A stretch of DNA of 64,000 nt, taken from NCBI GenBank assembly GCA_002104895.1, contig MCFG01000022.1, positions 1 to 64,000 of the forward strand, read 5' to 3'. This document shows, in pieces, positions 13,197-30,659 of the stretch (its first letter is position 1; the number at the start of each line of letters is the position of its first letter). Both the position numbers and the translations under genes were made by a program. Origin of the DNA: Anaeromyces robustus. Lineage: Eukaryota > Neocallimastigomycota > Neocallimastigomycetes > Neocallimastigales > Neocallimastigaceae. The notes beneath the pieces were generated by a model. It was not told where the DNA came from, did no database searches, and saw only the letters and a list, made by a program, of their open reading frames with translations.

Positions 13197-13283
13197 ATGT
13201 TATTCACATATATTCACGCTTTTACTGTCGTCTCCTGTGATTATCTCTGCGTTCAACTCTGGAAATCATTATCTGATTTTTGA
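13197..13283 (+). CDS. uORF: arginine attenuator peptide (AAP) of CPA1
   Basis: A 28-codon upstream ORF (ATG 13197, TGA 13281-13283) lies 281 nt before the CPA1 start, with no other ATG between. Its peptide contains FTVVSCDYLCVQLWKSL. In fungi the leader peptides of Neurospora arg-2 (FTSQDYLSDHLWRAL) and yeast CPA1 (YTCQDYISDHIWKT) stall the terminating ribosome when arginine is high and so shut off the main ORF. The aromatic-Thr pair, the Asp-Tyr-Leu/Ile core (the Asp is known to be essential) and the Leu/Ile-Trp-Lys/Arg end are all kept here. The central SDH is replaced by CVQ and two extra residues precede the Asp. The uORF is also strikingly GC-rich for this DNA, as expected if its peptide is under selection. 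Function is inferred from motif and position. Confidence 0.85.
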   Translation: MLFTYIHAFTVVSCDYLCVQLWKSLSDF

Positions 13284-13564
13284 ACTTTTTTAAATAATAA
13301 ACCCGTTTATTGAAGTTTAATACCGAATACCTATTGCTTTATACTTTAACGATTTTGAATAATTTTTGATAAAAAACACAAAAAAAAAATAATAATAATT
13401 CTTATAACAACAAAACAACAAAAATAATAATAAAAAAAATACAATATATAAAAATATATAAAATACTTAATCAAATAATATAAATTTTTCTATAAAAAAA
13501 AAAACTTTATAAATTTTTTACTACATACTTACCTTATTAAAAAAGTTTAAAAAAAAGAAACAAA

Positions 13565-15347
13565 ATGATTCAATCAGCTCAACTTTTAAAGTCTACTGTT
13601 CAATTAAAGAACGCATCTACTAACATTTGCAGAAGATTCATTAGTCAATTACCAAAAAGTTTAAATAATGAAAAGGCTCAAAATTTAAAAACTAGTAGAC
13701 CATTTGCTACTGTAACTCTTGATCCTCTTTCTTTCAATCCTTCTGTAAAGAATGCAAAGGTAAGCCAAATTCCAAAGAATGAAAAACCAACTTTATTCAG
13801 AAATCATGTTCAACCACCAGAATTACCAGCTACTTTTAGACTCAAAACTGGTCAAACTTTCAAAGCTGTTTCCTTTGGTGCTCCATTAAAGGAAAGTGTT
13901 TCAGGTGAAGTTGTTTTCACTACCTCTTTAGTTGGTTATCCAGAATCAATGAGTGATCCATCTTACAGAGGTCAAATTCTTGTATTCACCCAACCTTTAA
14001 TTGGTAATTATGGTGTTCCAGCAATGGATAAGGATGAATTTGGTTTATTCAAACATTTTGAAAGTGACAAGATTCATGTTAAGGGTATTATTGTTACTGA
14101 TTATGCTAAGAAGTATTCCCATTGGAATGCTGTTGAAAGTTTAGGTGAATGGTGTGCTAGAAATAATATTCCAGCTTTAAGTGGTGTTGATACAAGAGCT
14201 GTTGTTACCTTGTTAAGAGAACAAGGTTCTACATTAGGAGAGATAATCATTGGAGACGCAAAACCAGCAAAAGAATTAGAAGATCCAAACAAAAGAAACT
14301 TAGTCGCAGAAGTTTCTGTTAAATCTAAAAAGATTTATAACAAAGGAGGAGATGTTAAAATTGCATTAATTGGTAAGTATAAAAAAAAATAAAATAAAAA
14401 AAAAATAAAATAAATATTTAATATATATATTATATTAAAGAAAGAAAGAAAAAAAAATAGCAATAATAAAATGAATAATAAACAAATAATAAATAAAAAA
14501 TAAAATATATTTATATATATTATATTTAAATATAATATAAAAATAAATATAATATAAAATAATATAATATAATATAAAATAAAATAATATAATATAATAT
14601 ATAATACAATAATTTATTATTAATAATTTTTAAAAAATATTAATAATAATATAATTTATATATATATAAATTTTAGATTGTGGTGCAAAACAAAATATTA
14701 TTAGATGTTTAGCTAAGCGTGGTGCTGAAGTTCATCTTGTTCCATGGAACCATGATGTTACTAAGGACACTACTCATTATGATGGTATTTTTATTTCCAA
14801 TGGACCAGGAAACCCAAGTTATTGTGAAGAAACTATTATGAACCTTAGAAAACTTTTAATTCGTGAATCAGCCAAACCAGTTCCAACTCCAATCTTTGGT
14901 ATTTGTATGGGTAACCTCCTTTTAGGTGCTGCTGCCGGATTTGAAACTTACAAACTTCCATATGGTAACAGAGGACACAACCAACCAGCTATTAACTTAT
15001 TAACAAATCAATGTGTTATTACTTCACAAAACCATGGTTTTGCTATTAAGGATGGTGAAAAAGATATGATTGATGGTTGGGAAAAGTATTTCGTTAATGC
15101 TAATGATGGTTCAAATGAAGGTATTCGTCACAAGACTTTACCATTTGCTTCTGTTCAATATCATCCAGAAGCTAAGGCTGGACCACAAGATACTGAATAT
15201 TTATTTGAAGAATATCTTGATACTGTTCGTGAAACTAAGAAAGAATATCTTAGACAAAAATCCAAAGTTTCCAAGAAGATTTACCCACAAGTCCAAGTTG
15301 GTGTCGAAGTTAACATTCCACAAAAACAAATATCTGAATCTGCTTAA
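13565..15347 (+). CDS. CPA1: Carbamoyl-phosphate synthase (glutamine), small subunit, arginine-specific
   Basis: This is the glutaminase subunit that releases ammonia from glutamine for carbamoyl phosphate, the first step toward citrulline and arginine. Exon 1 is 13565-14372 and exon 2 is 14677-15347; the 304-bp intron (GTAAGT...TTTTAG) splits the Asp codon of ALIDCGAKQN. The protein is 492 residues. The N-terminal ~90 residues are basic and hydroxylated with RRFISQ and little acid, a mitochondrial-type presequence. The CPSase small-chain domain then starts at about FRLKTGQTF, with [15 protein letters not shown] and GVDTRAV. The class I glutamine amidotransferase domain has FISNGPGNP, nucleophile Cys in [18 protein letters not shown] and the His/Glu pair of QYHPEA. 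GN replaces the commoner GH after the nucleophile. Anaerobic fungi lack respiring mitochondria, so the likely site is the hydrogenosome, as reported for Neocallimastix arginine enzymes. An attenuator-type uORF precedes it. Confidence 0.97.
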
Positions 15348-16209
15348 ATAGTTTTTTAATTTTTTTTAAAAAAAAAAAAAAAAATTACTTATATAATTTT
15401 TTAGATGATTTCTATTTTCTTTTAATTTATATAAAGTATTCTTTATAAATTCATACTTACTATTATAATTCTTTTTATCATAATAACTATTTTAAATAAT
15501 TTTCTACTTTTTAAAAAAAAAATAACATAAATTCGATATATTTATATATTTTTTTTGGATATATATAAATTACCATCATAAATATTAAAAAAAAAAAAAA
15601 AAAAAAAAAAGTAAAAAAAGAAAAAAAGAGAAAAAAAAAAAAAGAATAAAATAAAAGCATTCATTTAATTAATATTTAAGTTTTTTTATTTTCTTATTTT
15701 TAATTTTAATTTTTTTTTATATAAAAACTAAAATTTTAAAATAAAAATAATATCACTTTCTATTAATGTATATAAAAAATAAAAAAAAAATAAAAATAAA
15801 TTAATATATTTAAAAAAAATGTATTAAAAAAAAAAAAAAGTTAAGAAGTAAAATAAGAAAAAAAAAAAAAAAAAAAAAAAGAGAGAATTAATTGTATTAT
15901 TAATTTAAACAATTTTTATCTAAAAGAAGAAACACTTTTAAAAGAAACGATCCCTCATAAAATCAATTTATTATTTATTTATAATATATATAAATAATAA
16001 TACAATACAATTATAAAATAAAATAAAATATAAAATAAAATAAAATAAAATAAAATTAAAATAAAATAATAAAACAAAAATCATCAACATAAAACAAAGT
16101 AATTCATTGATTAATTTTTTTAGTTAAAAATTAACTTGCATTTATATATTATTATTAATATTATTACAATAGTCACAATAGTCATATGCTTTGTGATTAT
16201 TTTGTTCTT

Positions 16210-16249
<40 letters not shown>

Positions 16250-17493
16250 ATAAAATACAAATAATAATTTAATAATTATAATAATAAATCAAGGAATATA
16301 AACCAAAAAATAGTTGACATACGAATTGTGTGCTATAAAAAAAAAATAATTATTATAAAAATTTTCATACTTTCAATTAATATATTACTAATTAATATTT
16401 TAATTTTTATTTATTTATTTATTTATAAAAGTACTAAAAGTTGTAGATATATTATATTATTATTATATTATTTATTCATTTACAATTCATCTTTTGTTTT
16501 TATTTTTGATTTTTGTTTTTGTTTTTGTTTTTGTTGTAAAATGATTTTTTAAAAAAAAATTTTAACATTTAATGTTGACCATTTTATTTATTATTATTAT
16601 ATTAATAATAATAATAATATAATAATAAATAATATAGATATAAACATTTTATTATTTAATTATTTATTTATTTATTTATTATATAATAAAAAAGTATTAA
16701 TATTTTTTTTACAAATGTAACTTTTTTATTTTACTTTTGTATTTATGAAAAATAAAAAGTTACACAATAATGAAGAAAAAAATATAATAAAGAAAATGAA
16801 ACAAAAAAAAAAATAAGAATAAATCTATATTTATTTATGTATAATATTATATAATAAATAAAATAATATGAAAAAATAAAAAAAAAAAAAATAAAAAAAA
16901 AAACAAAAAAAAAAAAACATAATATAAATTTATAATTTTGATAAAAATGATTTATTTTTACTTAGAAAAAAGAAAACAATTATTATTTTCTGAGTTTAAA
17001 TTGTTTAATTCTTATTTATTTTTATATACATAAGAAAATGAATGTACATAAAAAAAATTTTTTTTTTTTTTACTTTCTGGTTGTATTAATTGTAAATTAA
17101 ATTAATTTACATAAAAAAATTTTACAACCAAAAAGCCATCATTACATTAGTAGCAACCAAAAAAAATTTTGATATGTTAGAATCAAATTAACTTTATTTT
17201 TTATTATTTGATATATTATTTAATATATAATATATTATATTATTTTATTTTTTTTTTCTTATTTTTCTTTTATAAATATTTCTTATAATATATTATAAAT
17301 AAAATATTTTCCATATTTTAATATAATTTAAATTTATTAATAATTGATGTTTTTTTATAAAAGAAATTTTTTTTAATATTAAAATAATAATAAAAAAATT
17401 TTAATAAAATATAAAAATAAAAAACTTTGATTTTTTTTTCTTTAATATATATATAATTATATTATTATTATTATTTTTTTTATAAATTGAAAA
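15348..17493. other. Intergenic spacer between CPA1 and DNAI2
   Basis: Poly-A/T DNA with no gene seen. It includes A-runs and a 38-base T tract (16211-16248). The CPA1 3' end and the DNAI2 promoter must lie here, but no specific signal can be picked out. Confidence 0.7.
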
Positions 17494-22223
<4,730 letters not shown>

Positions 22224-23137
22224 ATAATATAAATAAAAACAAAACAACAAAAAAAGGAATTCAAACATAACCATAAAATAATAGAAAAATAATAATAAAT
22301 TAAAAAAACACAACATTTTTTAATACAATTAATTATTTAAACATCAATTTACCAGAAAGATATAATATATATAATATATCAATATATATCTATAGATTAT
22401 ATAATCAATTTGAAAAAAAATATATATATATAAAAATTATTATCAAGATTTTTTTATTTTATTTTAATATCTTTTTTTTTTAATTTTATTTAACTGTATT
22501 AGATTAAAAATATTTAATTATTTTTATTATTAATAGTATATTTATTATCTTTTTTTTTTAGTTTTACATCTTTTTTGTTAAAAAAAATTATCATTATTAT
22601 TATTATCTCTTTTTTTTTTTTTTTTGTTTTTGTTTTCATTTTACATAATAATTTTGAAAATTGTATATATAAATTTTTAAAAATAAAAATAAAAATAAAA
22701 ATAAAAATAAAAATAAAAATAAAAATAAAAATATAATTTTATAGTTATCAAGGGAAAAAATAATGATAATAAAAATTATATATTATTCAAAAAAAAAATA
22801 AAAAAATAGAAAATAGAAAATAGAAAATAAAAAAATAAAAATTAAAATTTAAAAAAACATTATCATATTTTGTCAACAATATAAATTTGGATTTTTAATT
22901 TAATGAATCTTCTTTTCTTTATATATATTTATTATTACTCAATAAATACAATTATGTAAAAAGAAATAAAAAAAAAAAAAATTATATGTAACAATAAGTT
23001 TATTTCCATATATAGATAGTAGATTATCCATGCATATACATTACTAAATAAGTAACATTTATAACATTTGTACATAATAATAATTAATAATTAAAATAGA
23101 ATAATAAATAATAAATAATAAAATAATAAGATTATTA

Positions 23138-23214
<77 letters not shown>

Positions 23215-23621
23215 GTATATAATATGTATGTAATCAAATTTCGTAAAAATAGACAAATAATGATAAAAATTTTATTATTATTCATATTATACTTGGTTAC
23301 ACAAATTAATATAACCATCAATTTTTTTTATTTTAAATTTATTATTAAATAATAAAGAAAAAGAATAATAATAAAAAATTATAAAAAATAATTTTTTTTT
23401 TAAAACTTCGGAACTCTTTAACCAATTATTACAAAAAAAAAAATTAATTAAAAAGATATAATAAAACTATTTTAAATAATTTTTTTTTTTTTTTTAAAAA
23501 AAAGATACATTTAAAAAGTATTCAATATAAATTAATATCTTTATTTTCTATAAGATTTGCATACATAAAGACATAAAGTAAATAAATAAATAAATAAATA
23601 AAAAAGTTTAATAAAAAAAAA
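22224..23621. other. Intergenic spacer between DNAI2 and the hydrolase gene
   Basis: A/T filler containing a short (AAATAA)n-like run (22679-22735) and an (ATT)n array of about 26 units (23136-23213). No gene or RNA is seen. Confidence 0.7.
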
Positions 23622-24521
23622 ATGACAGTAGAAAAAAAAAAGTTTACCGTAGAAGAAGATGGTTTTTATGGAGAATTATTTAAAAGTGAAAAAGAAAAAT
23701 ATCCAAATAAAGCATTAGTTTTATGTACAGGATCTGATGGTGAAGGAGCTTTTTCATCAGAAATAGTTAAAGTATTAAATGAAAATGGTATAACAATACT
23801 TATTATAGGTTTTCATGATGTTCCTGGTACACCAGAAGGTATTATTGAAGTACCATTAGAATATTCTGAAAAAGCTGCTCAATATTTAAATTCTATAGGT
23901 TATAAAAAATTAGGTTTTTTCAGTTGTTCTATGGGTTCAATATTTGCACTTTTAAGTGTTTCTTATTTTCCTGAATTATTTAATTTAGTAATTATTTCAT
24001 CTCCTTTAAATTATGTTTATCAAGCAGTCAATCCTAATAAACGTAGAATAATTGAAGGAAAAAGTAGTTATACCTATAGAGGTAAACCAATACCTTATGA
24101 ACCAAATACTCGTAAAATGAGTTTTAGAAATTTTATGATTGATTCTATTAAAAGAGGAGATATGAGTAATGCTTATTTATATGAAGAATTAGTTACTACA
24201 GCAAAAGAAGAAAATCTTGTACCAGTAGAAAAAATGAAAGCTCATGTTTTAATATTTTCAGGAAAAATGGATATTTATTGGCCATCAGAAAAATCTAGTG
24301 AAATGATTATGAATAGATTAAAAAAATATAATTATTCTTATCCATATGAACATATATCTTATGATCATGCTGGACATTTCTTATTCCCAATTTCTGTAAA
24401 AAAATCATCTATTGCAACTATGGCAAAATTTTTTAAAGCTTATAGAAAATATCCAGAAGAAAATGAACAATATGCAACTGAAGTACTTAATAAAATGATT
24501 GAATACTTTGAAGCATTTTAA
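23622..24521 (+). CDS. Alpha/beta hydrolase, BAAT/acyl-CoA thioester hydrolase C-terminal type
   Basis: A 299-residue, intronless protein with a single-domain alpha/beta hydrolase fold resembling the catalytic half of bile-acid-CoA:amino acid N-acyltransferase/acyl-CoA thioesterases. The expected order is visible: oxyanion region CTGSDGEG (residues 35-42), nucleophile elbow FFSCSMGS with Ser103 (first Gly of GxSxG replaced by Ser), acid Asp217 in SGKMDIYWPSE and base His252 in DHAGHFL. It lacks the N-terminal beta-sandwich of animal BAAT, like the short bacterial members. There is no signal peptide, so it is probably cytosolic. Substrate is unknown. Lack of introns and the bacterial-like domain layout fit acquisition from gut bacteria, which is common in anaerobic fungi, but only a phylogeny can show this. 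Confidence 0.8.
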   Translation: MTVEKKKFTVEEDGFYGELFKSEKEKYPNKALVLCTGSDGEGAFSSEIVKVLNENGITILIIGFHDVPGTPEGIIEVPLEYSEKAAQYLNSIGYKKLGFFSCSMGSIFALLSVSYFPELFNLVIISSPLNYVYQAVNPNKRRIIEGKSSYTYRGKPIPYEPNTRKMSFRNFMIDSIKRGDMSNAYLYEELVTTAKEENLVPVEKMKAHVLIFSGKMDIYWPSEKSSEMIMNRLKKYNYSYPYEHISYDHAGHFLFPISVKKSSIATMAKFFKAYRKYPEENEQYATEVLNKMIEYFEAF

Positions 24522-26188
24522 AAAAAAAAATAAATTAAAGAAAAAAAAATATTATATTATATTATATAATAAAAATATATTAAATAATCAATTAATTCAA
24601 AAAAAAAAAAAAAAAAAAAAAAACATTATATAATAAAAATGTATAATAAAAAAAATATCAAAATATCAAAATATCAATAATTGAATAATATATATATTAA
24701 TAAGAACAAAAATTTAAATATATATATATTAAATAGGATGGTAAAGAAAAAATAAAAAAAGTAATTTAATGTGTAACATTAAATAAACTAATTTATCACA
24801 TCCAAAAAAAAAAAAATTACAACAATAATAAAATAAACAATTATTAACATACATGTAAATTTTAAATAAAAAGAAAATATAAGTTAAATAATTTTAGAAA
24901 AAAAAAATATTATAATATAAAAATTGTTTTATATTTAATTATTACAATCAAACTAAATTAAAAAAAAAAAAGTATTAAAATTACATTTTTTTTAATAATA
25001 TATAATATTATCATTAAATAAATAAATAAATGTATATATATCAAAGTATCGAAATATAAAAAAAAATATATAAATTATTATTAATAATAAAAATAAAAAT
25101 AAAAAAATTCGAAAATTGAAAATAATAACAACCTTTTTTTTCATTAATAATATTATTGTGTTTTAAAATAATCAAATAAATAATAAATAAGTAAAAATAA
25201 TTTTTGAAATAAATATTTTTATTAAATTATTATACATACATTAAAATATCTTATAATATATATAATAAGAAGAAGAAAATAAGAACCATCAATAATGTTT
25301 TAAAAAAAAAGTTTTATTTTAAAAGTCTGCTTATTTTTATTTTTTTTTTTATTTTTTTTTGGAATATCAAAAAATGTAATAATAAAAAGATAAAAAAAAG
25401 TTTTAATTGGACAATAAACGATTATTATTATTATAATATTATAATATATATCATATAGAGTATTATTATATATATAAAAAAATTTTTATATAATTATATG
25501 AAATAAATAAATATTTCTTCAACATTTCTTCTATATTCTTCACTATAACGGAACAAAATTCTTTTATTATTAATATATGTAAATGACTCATCATGCAAGA
25601 TAGAATCAATGAAGAATTTTTTTTATTTTATTTTTTTAAATGACGTAATATATTATTTATTTTTAAAATTTTTTTTCTTTCTTTCTTTTTTTTTTAAAGA
25701 AATATAAAGTAAAATAAATAAATATAATAATAGCAAAACCATTTACTACAACAACAGCAACAAAAAAAAATTATTACTATAAAATATATATATATATAGA
25801 AATCATTAAAATCGAGAGGAAAAGATATTGAATTGAACAAGTTAAAAAAAAAATAAGTAAAAAAAAAAGATATTGAATCAAAACAAGTGTAAATACATAA
25901 TTTAAGTATACAAAAGTATAAATATATATTTATATTTTTATATACTTTAAACAAAAAAAAGTAAGTAAAGATTCAATAATAGAAAAGAAAAAGAAAAATT
26001 TAAAAATAAATTGTTTTTTTTTTTTTTTTTAGTTTTTTTTTTTTTATTAATTATTCATTAATCAATGATTTTCCAAATAATCATTTTTATAATTGCAATT
26101 TACATTACTTATTTTTTTTTTTTTTTTTGAAATTATAATAAAAAAAGAAAAATACAAAATTTTATAAAAAAAATATAAATATTATATA

Positions 26189-26222
<34 letters not shown>

Positions 26223-26480
26223 TTCAAAAAAAAAAAAATTATTAAATTTTTTTTTTTTTTTAAGAGTAACAATAAAAAAATAAAAAAAAAAGAAAGAAAA
26301 GATAGAAGTTTTATTTACATATGGTATTAAAAAAATTCAAACAATTAATTTTTCTTTCTTAGACAAAAAAAAAAGAAAAAGAAAAAAAATATCATATATA
26401 TATTATATATATAATATTTTTCTTTTACAATAAATTAACTAAATATATATACATATTATAATATATAAATTAATATAATT

Positions 26481-26524
<44 letters not shown>

Positions 26525-29500
26525 CTATAAAGAAAAAAAAACTAATCGTCTGAATTCTTTGATTTTCAAGATGTATATAATATTTTGATTATCGTTTTTT
26601 TTTTTTAACCAATATTATTTCCTTTTGGATTTACTTTATGGTTAAATCTTTTCTTTCTTTTTTTTTTTTTCTTTTTATCATTATTTTTGTTTTTGTTTTT
26701 GTTTTTGTTTTTGTTTTTGTTTTTGTTTTTGTTTTTGTTTTTGTTTTTGTTTTTTTTTTTTTTTTTTTTTTTTGAATTTTTTTGAATTTTTTTGTTTTAA
26801 TAAATAATCATATCAATATATAATATATAAATTATTTTAATTAAAATTAAAAAAAAAATAGTATTAATTAATTAAACATTGTTTTTATATTTATTATGTA
26901 TATATATAATTCTCATTTTTTTTTAGTTTATTTTCCATCATTTTTGTTTAAATTTGTTGATTTTTTTGTTTGATTTTAATATTTATTTTATATTATTTAA
27001 AATTTGATTTGTTTGAATTAAATTTTTTTATATTTGTTTGCTTGTTTGTTTGTTTGTTTGTTTGTTTGTTTTTCCTTTATTTATTTATTTTTCTTTCTTT
27101 CCTTCTTTTTTTTTCTTAAATGACATTTTTGTTGATAAAAGAAATTAAAAAAAAAATGCATATAATTGATATATAACATTTGAAATTTTTTGGAATGAAA
27201 ATGGATAGGATTGGATTGGATCAACCAAATTTAGGGAAAAAAATTAATTATTTAATGAATTATGGTTATTATTATTTTTGATATTCATGAAATGATTTTG
27301 TATTGTATTATATTGTAGTGTATTATATATATTCTATGGAATATACTTTAAAAAAAAAAAAGGAAAAAATAATATAATAAAAAGGAAAATATATATATAA
27401 AATAATAATAAAATATTTATATTTTTATATAAAAAATTAATTATTAAATAGTTTCATTAAAAAAAAATTAATAAATAAATATAATAAATAAAATAAAAAA
27501 AAAGTTTTTAATAATAATATATATATATTTATACTTATAATTAATATTTTCTTTAATATTATAAAATATAATAATTATTATTTTTTTTATTATTATACTT
27601 ATTATTATTACACTTTATTATAATAATAATTGATAATAAAATAAAATAATATTTATTATTTTATATATTTATATATATATTTATATATATTTATATATAT
27701 GTTGAAATACTTTTGAAAATATCATAAAATATATATATATATATTTTGAAGGGTTGAAAGAAAAAAGGAAAAAAAAAAGAGAGATTAAATAATAAAAAAA
27801 AAAAAAAAAACTTTCTTTTTTTTTCTATTGTCTTTTATTTTTCCTTTTTCTTTCTTTTTTTCTTTCTTTCTTTCAATTATTATTTAAAAAATTAAATAAT
27901 AATAGAAAAGAAATAAGAAGAAAAAAACATTTATTAAAAAAGACTAAAAATAAAAATAAAAAAAATGATCAAAAAACAAAATTGATTAAAAAAATCTCTT
28001 TTTTATAATTTTTTTTTTATGATAAAATAATAAAATGGGTAAAAATAGTAAAAAGGAAAAAAAAAATAATAAAAGATTATTTAATAAATCATCATTATTA
28101 TATAATAATAGAAAAAAAAAATATGAAAAAGAAAAAGAAAAAGAAAAAAAAAATTAAAACATAAAGAAAAGAAAAAATATGATGTATTATATATTGATTA
28201 TATACAATGTAAGGAAAAAAAATGGTTTTAATGTAAATGGGAATAAAATAAAAAAGTTTAACACTTAAATTTAGGGGATTCAAAAAATGGAAAGGGTTTT
28301 CTTTCTTTTTTTTTTTTTTTTTTTTTTTCTTTCTTTATTCAAAAAAGAATTAATTTTATTCTTACTTATAATTATAATTATAATTAATTATAATTGATTT
28401 TTTTTTTATATATATTAATTATTTTTATCAATACATATAGTTATATTATTTTTTTTTTTTATTTTTTAATGATATATTTTTTATTTATAAAATAATTATA
28501 ATTCTTTTTACTTTACATTATATTTATATATGAAACTATATACAAATTTTGTTTTTTTTTTGGTTTTTTTTTTTTTGTTTTTTGTCTTTAATTTTATTCT
28601 ATCTTATTTTAATATTAATTCTAATATTAAAATAAAATTAAAATAAAATTAAAATAATTTTTCCAATTTTTTTTATAAAAAAAAATAATCATAATAAAAA
28701 AAAAATATAACTATATAGTAGTATAGTGTAGTATAGTATAAAATATTAATAAACATTATATTAATATTTTTTTTTTTAATTAAAAAAAATATATATGTAA
28801 TTTTCCTTTTTTTTTTCTTTCTATTATTATATTTTATAATTTTAACGGTTATTAATAAAAAAACTTTTTTTTCTTTTTTAATTGTTGTTATAAAAAAAAA
28901 ATGATTAATATTATATATTTTATTATTATTATAAAAATCTTATTGATAATGTTGGATATTGATATAAAATGGGTATTATATATATTATTTGCTATTATTA
29001 TTCTTTTATGGATATATATATATATGTTGATATGAATTATTTAAAAATTTTTTTTTTTTTTCGTATTCGTTGATATTTAATACATGTTTTTTTTTTTTTT
29101 TTTTTTGTTCTTTTTTTTTTTTTTTTGTAATTTTTTTTTTCTTTTTTATTCACATTTTTACAATTAATAAACTAATCATTAAAATTATTCTCAGCTTTTT
29201 TTTTTTTGTTTGTTTGTTTGTTTGCTTGTGTATTTGCTTGTTTGTTTGCTTTTGATAAAAAGAAATAATCGTTAATTAATAGTTTATTTGCATTATAAAA
29301 TTGTATAACTGTAAATTATAAAATTAATAATTTGAAAAAAAAAAGTTTAAAATGATAATTATTTTTTGGTTTAAGAAGAAGTATTTATATAAAAATAGTA
29401 TTATTTATTATTTGTTTTTGCTTGTTTGTTAAATTTGTTCGTTGATTTTATTTTTGTTGTTTGCTTTTAAAATTGCTATTGTTATCGTTATCGTTAATGT

Positions 29501-30659
29501 TATTGTTATCGCTTTGTTTTGTTTTGTTTTTTTATTATTTTGATTTTTCTGCTTTTTTTTTTTTTTTTTCTTTCTTTTTTTTTTATATCTTTTTTTTTAT
29601 TTTTTTTTTATTTTTTATTTTTTTTTTTTGTTGTTATTTTTTGAATAATTTTTTTTTTATTATTTTTTTTTTTTTATTTTGAAATTATTATTACTAGTGC
29701 TGAATATAATTATACGTTTAATGTTTATTTTTGTTAATTAAAAATTGCTTGAAAAATAAATAAATAAAATTTTAGTGGGTAAAAAGAAAAAGTCTAAAAA
29801 GAACTTAAAAAAAAAATAATAAATAAATAAATATATATATATATATATATAAATTAAAAAAATAAATAAATAAATGGTTTTAAATAAAAGAAAAAAAATT
29901 AATTTAAATCTATATTTATAGGGTAATTAATGTTTATTTAATAAAAATTAGTTATATATATATATTATTTATGGTAATTAATGTTAAAAATAAATTATAA
30001 AATAATATTATTCTATTTATTTATTTATTTATTTATTTTTTATTTATTTATTATTTATTATTTTTATTTTAAATTCTTTTTTTGTTTTTTTTTAAAAAAA
30101 AAAATTATTTATTCGCTTGTTTGTTTTAAGATTTTTTTTTTTTAATTATTATTATTTATTATTATTTTGTTTGTTTAATTTTTTTTGTTGTTGTGCCATA
30201 GCTGGTAATATTATATTTGGTATATATTTTGGTATAAATATATTAGAAGCTGTATTAAACTAAATGTATATATAAAAAAAAGTCTTTTATTGGTATATGT
30301 GTAATATAAAAATATAAAAAACTTTTTTTATATCTTTATTATTATTATAATTATTATTAAAGATGTTATTGTTTTTATTTGTTCGTTTGTTTATTTTTTT
30401 TTTATATATCATGTTGTTGTTTTATAATTATTATTATTTATTTAGGTATATAAGTGTAAAAGTAAAAAAAAAAATTAATAGAGAAAAAAAAAAGTAAAAA
30501 TAAATAAAAAGAAGGATAGTATTAAAACTCTAAAAAAAAAAAAAAAAAAAGGTCAGATAGTAAAAATTATTGATATTAAAAAAAAAAAAAAAAAAAAAAA
30601 GAATGTTATAATCTCTTAATTTTTTTTTTTTTTTATTATTCTATTCCATCTTTCTTAAT
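24522..30659. other. Gene desert of about 6 kb
   Basis: No supportable gene is present. The region is dominated by homopolymers, including a T tract of about 40 (26483-26522), a (GTTTTT)n run (26689-26750), GTTT repeats (27040-27070) and AT dinucleotides. Open frames at 25694-25954, 28098-28283, 29070-29255 and 29461-29682 are Phe/Ile/Leu-only artefacts. The 3' end of the OXR1-like gene falls at the right end. Confidence 0.7.
26689..26750. repeat. (GTTTTT)n microsatellite
   Basis: About ten hexanucleotide units precede a pure T run. Confidence 0.9.

Noticed and set aside
13284-13564. Further uORFs or an intron in the CPA1 leader
   Set aside because: No additional ATG before 13565 and no convincing splice pair; a leader intron cannot be excluded without RNA data.
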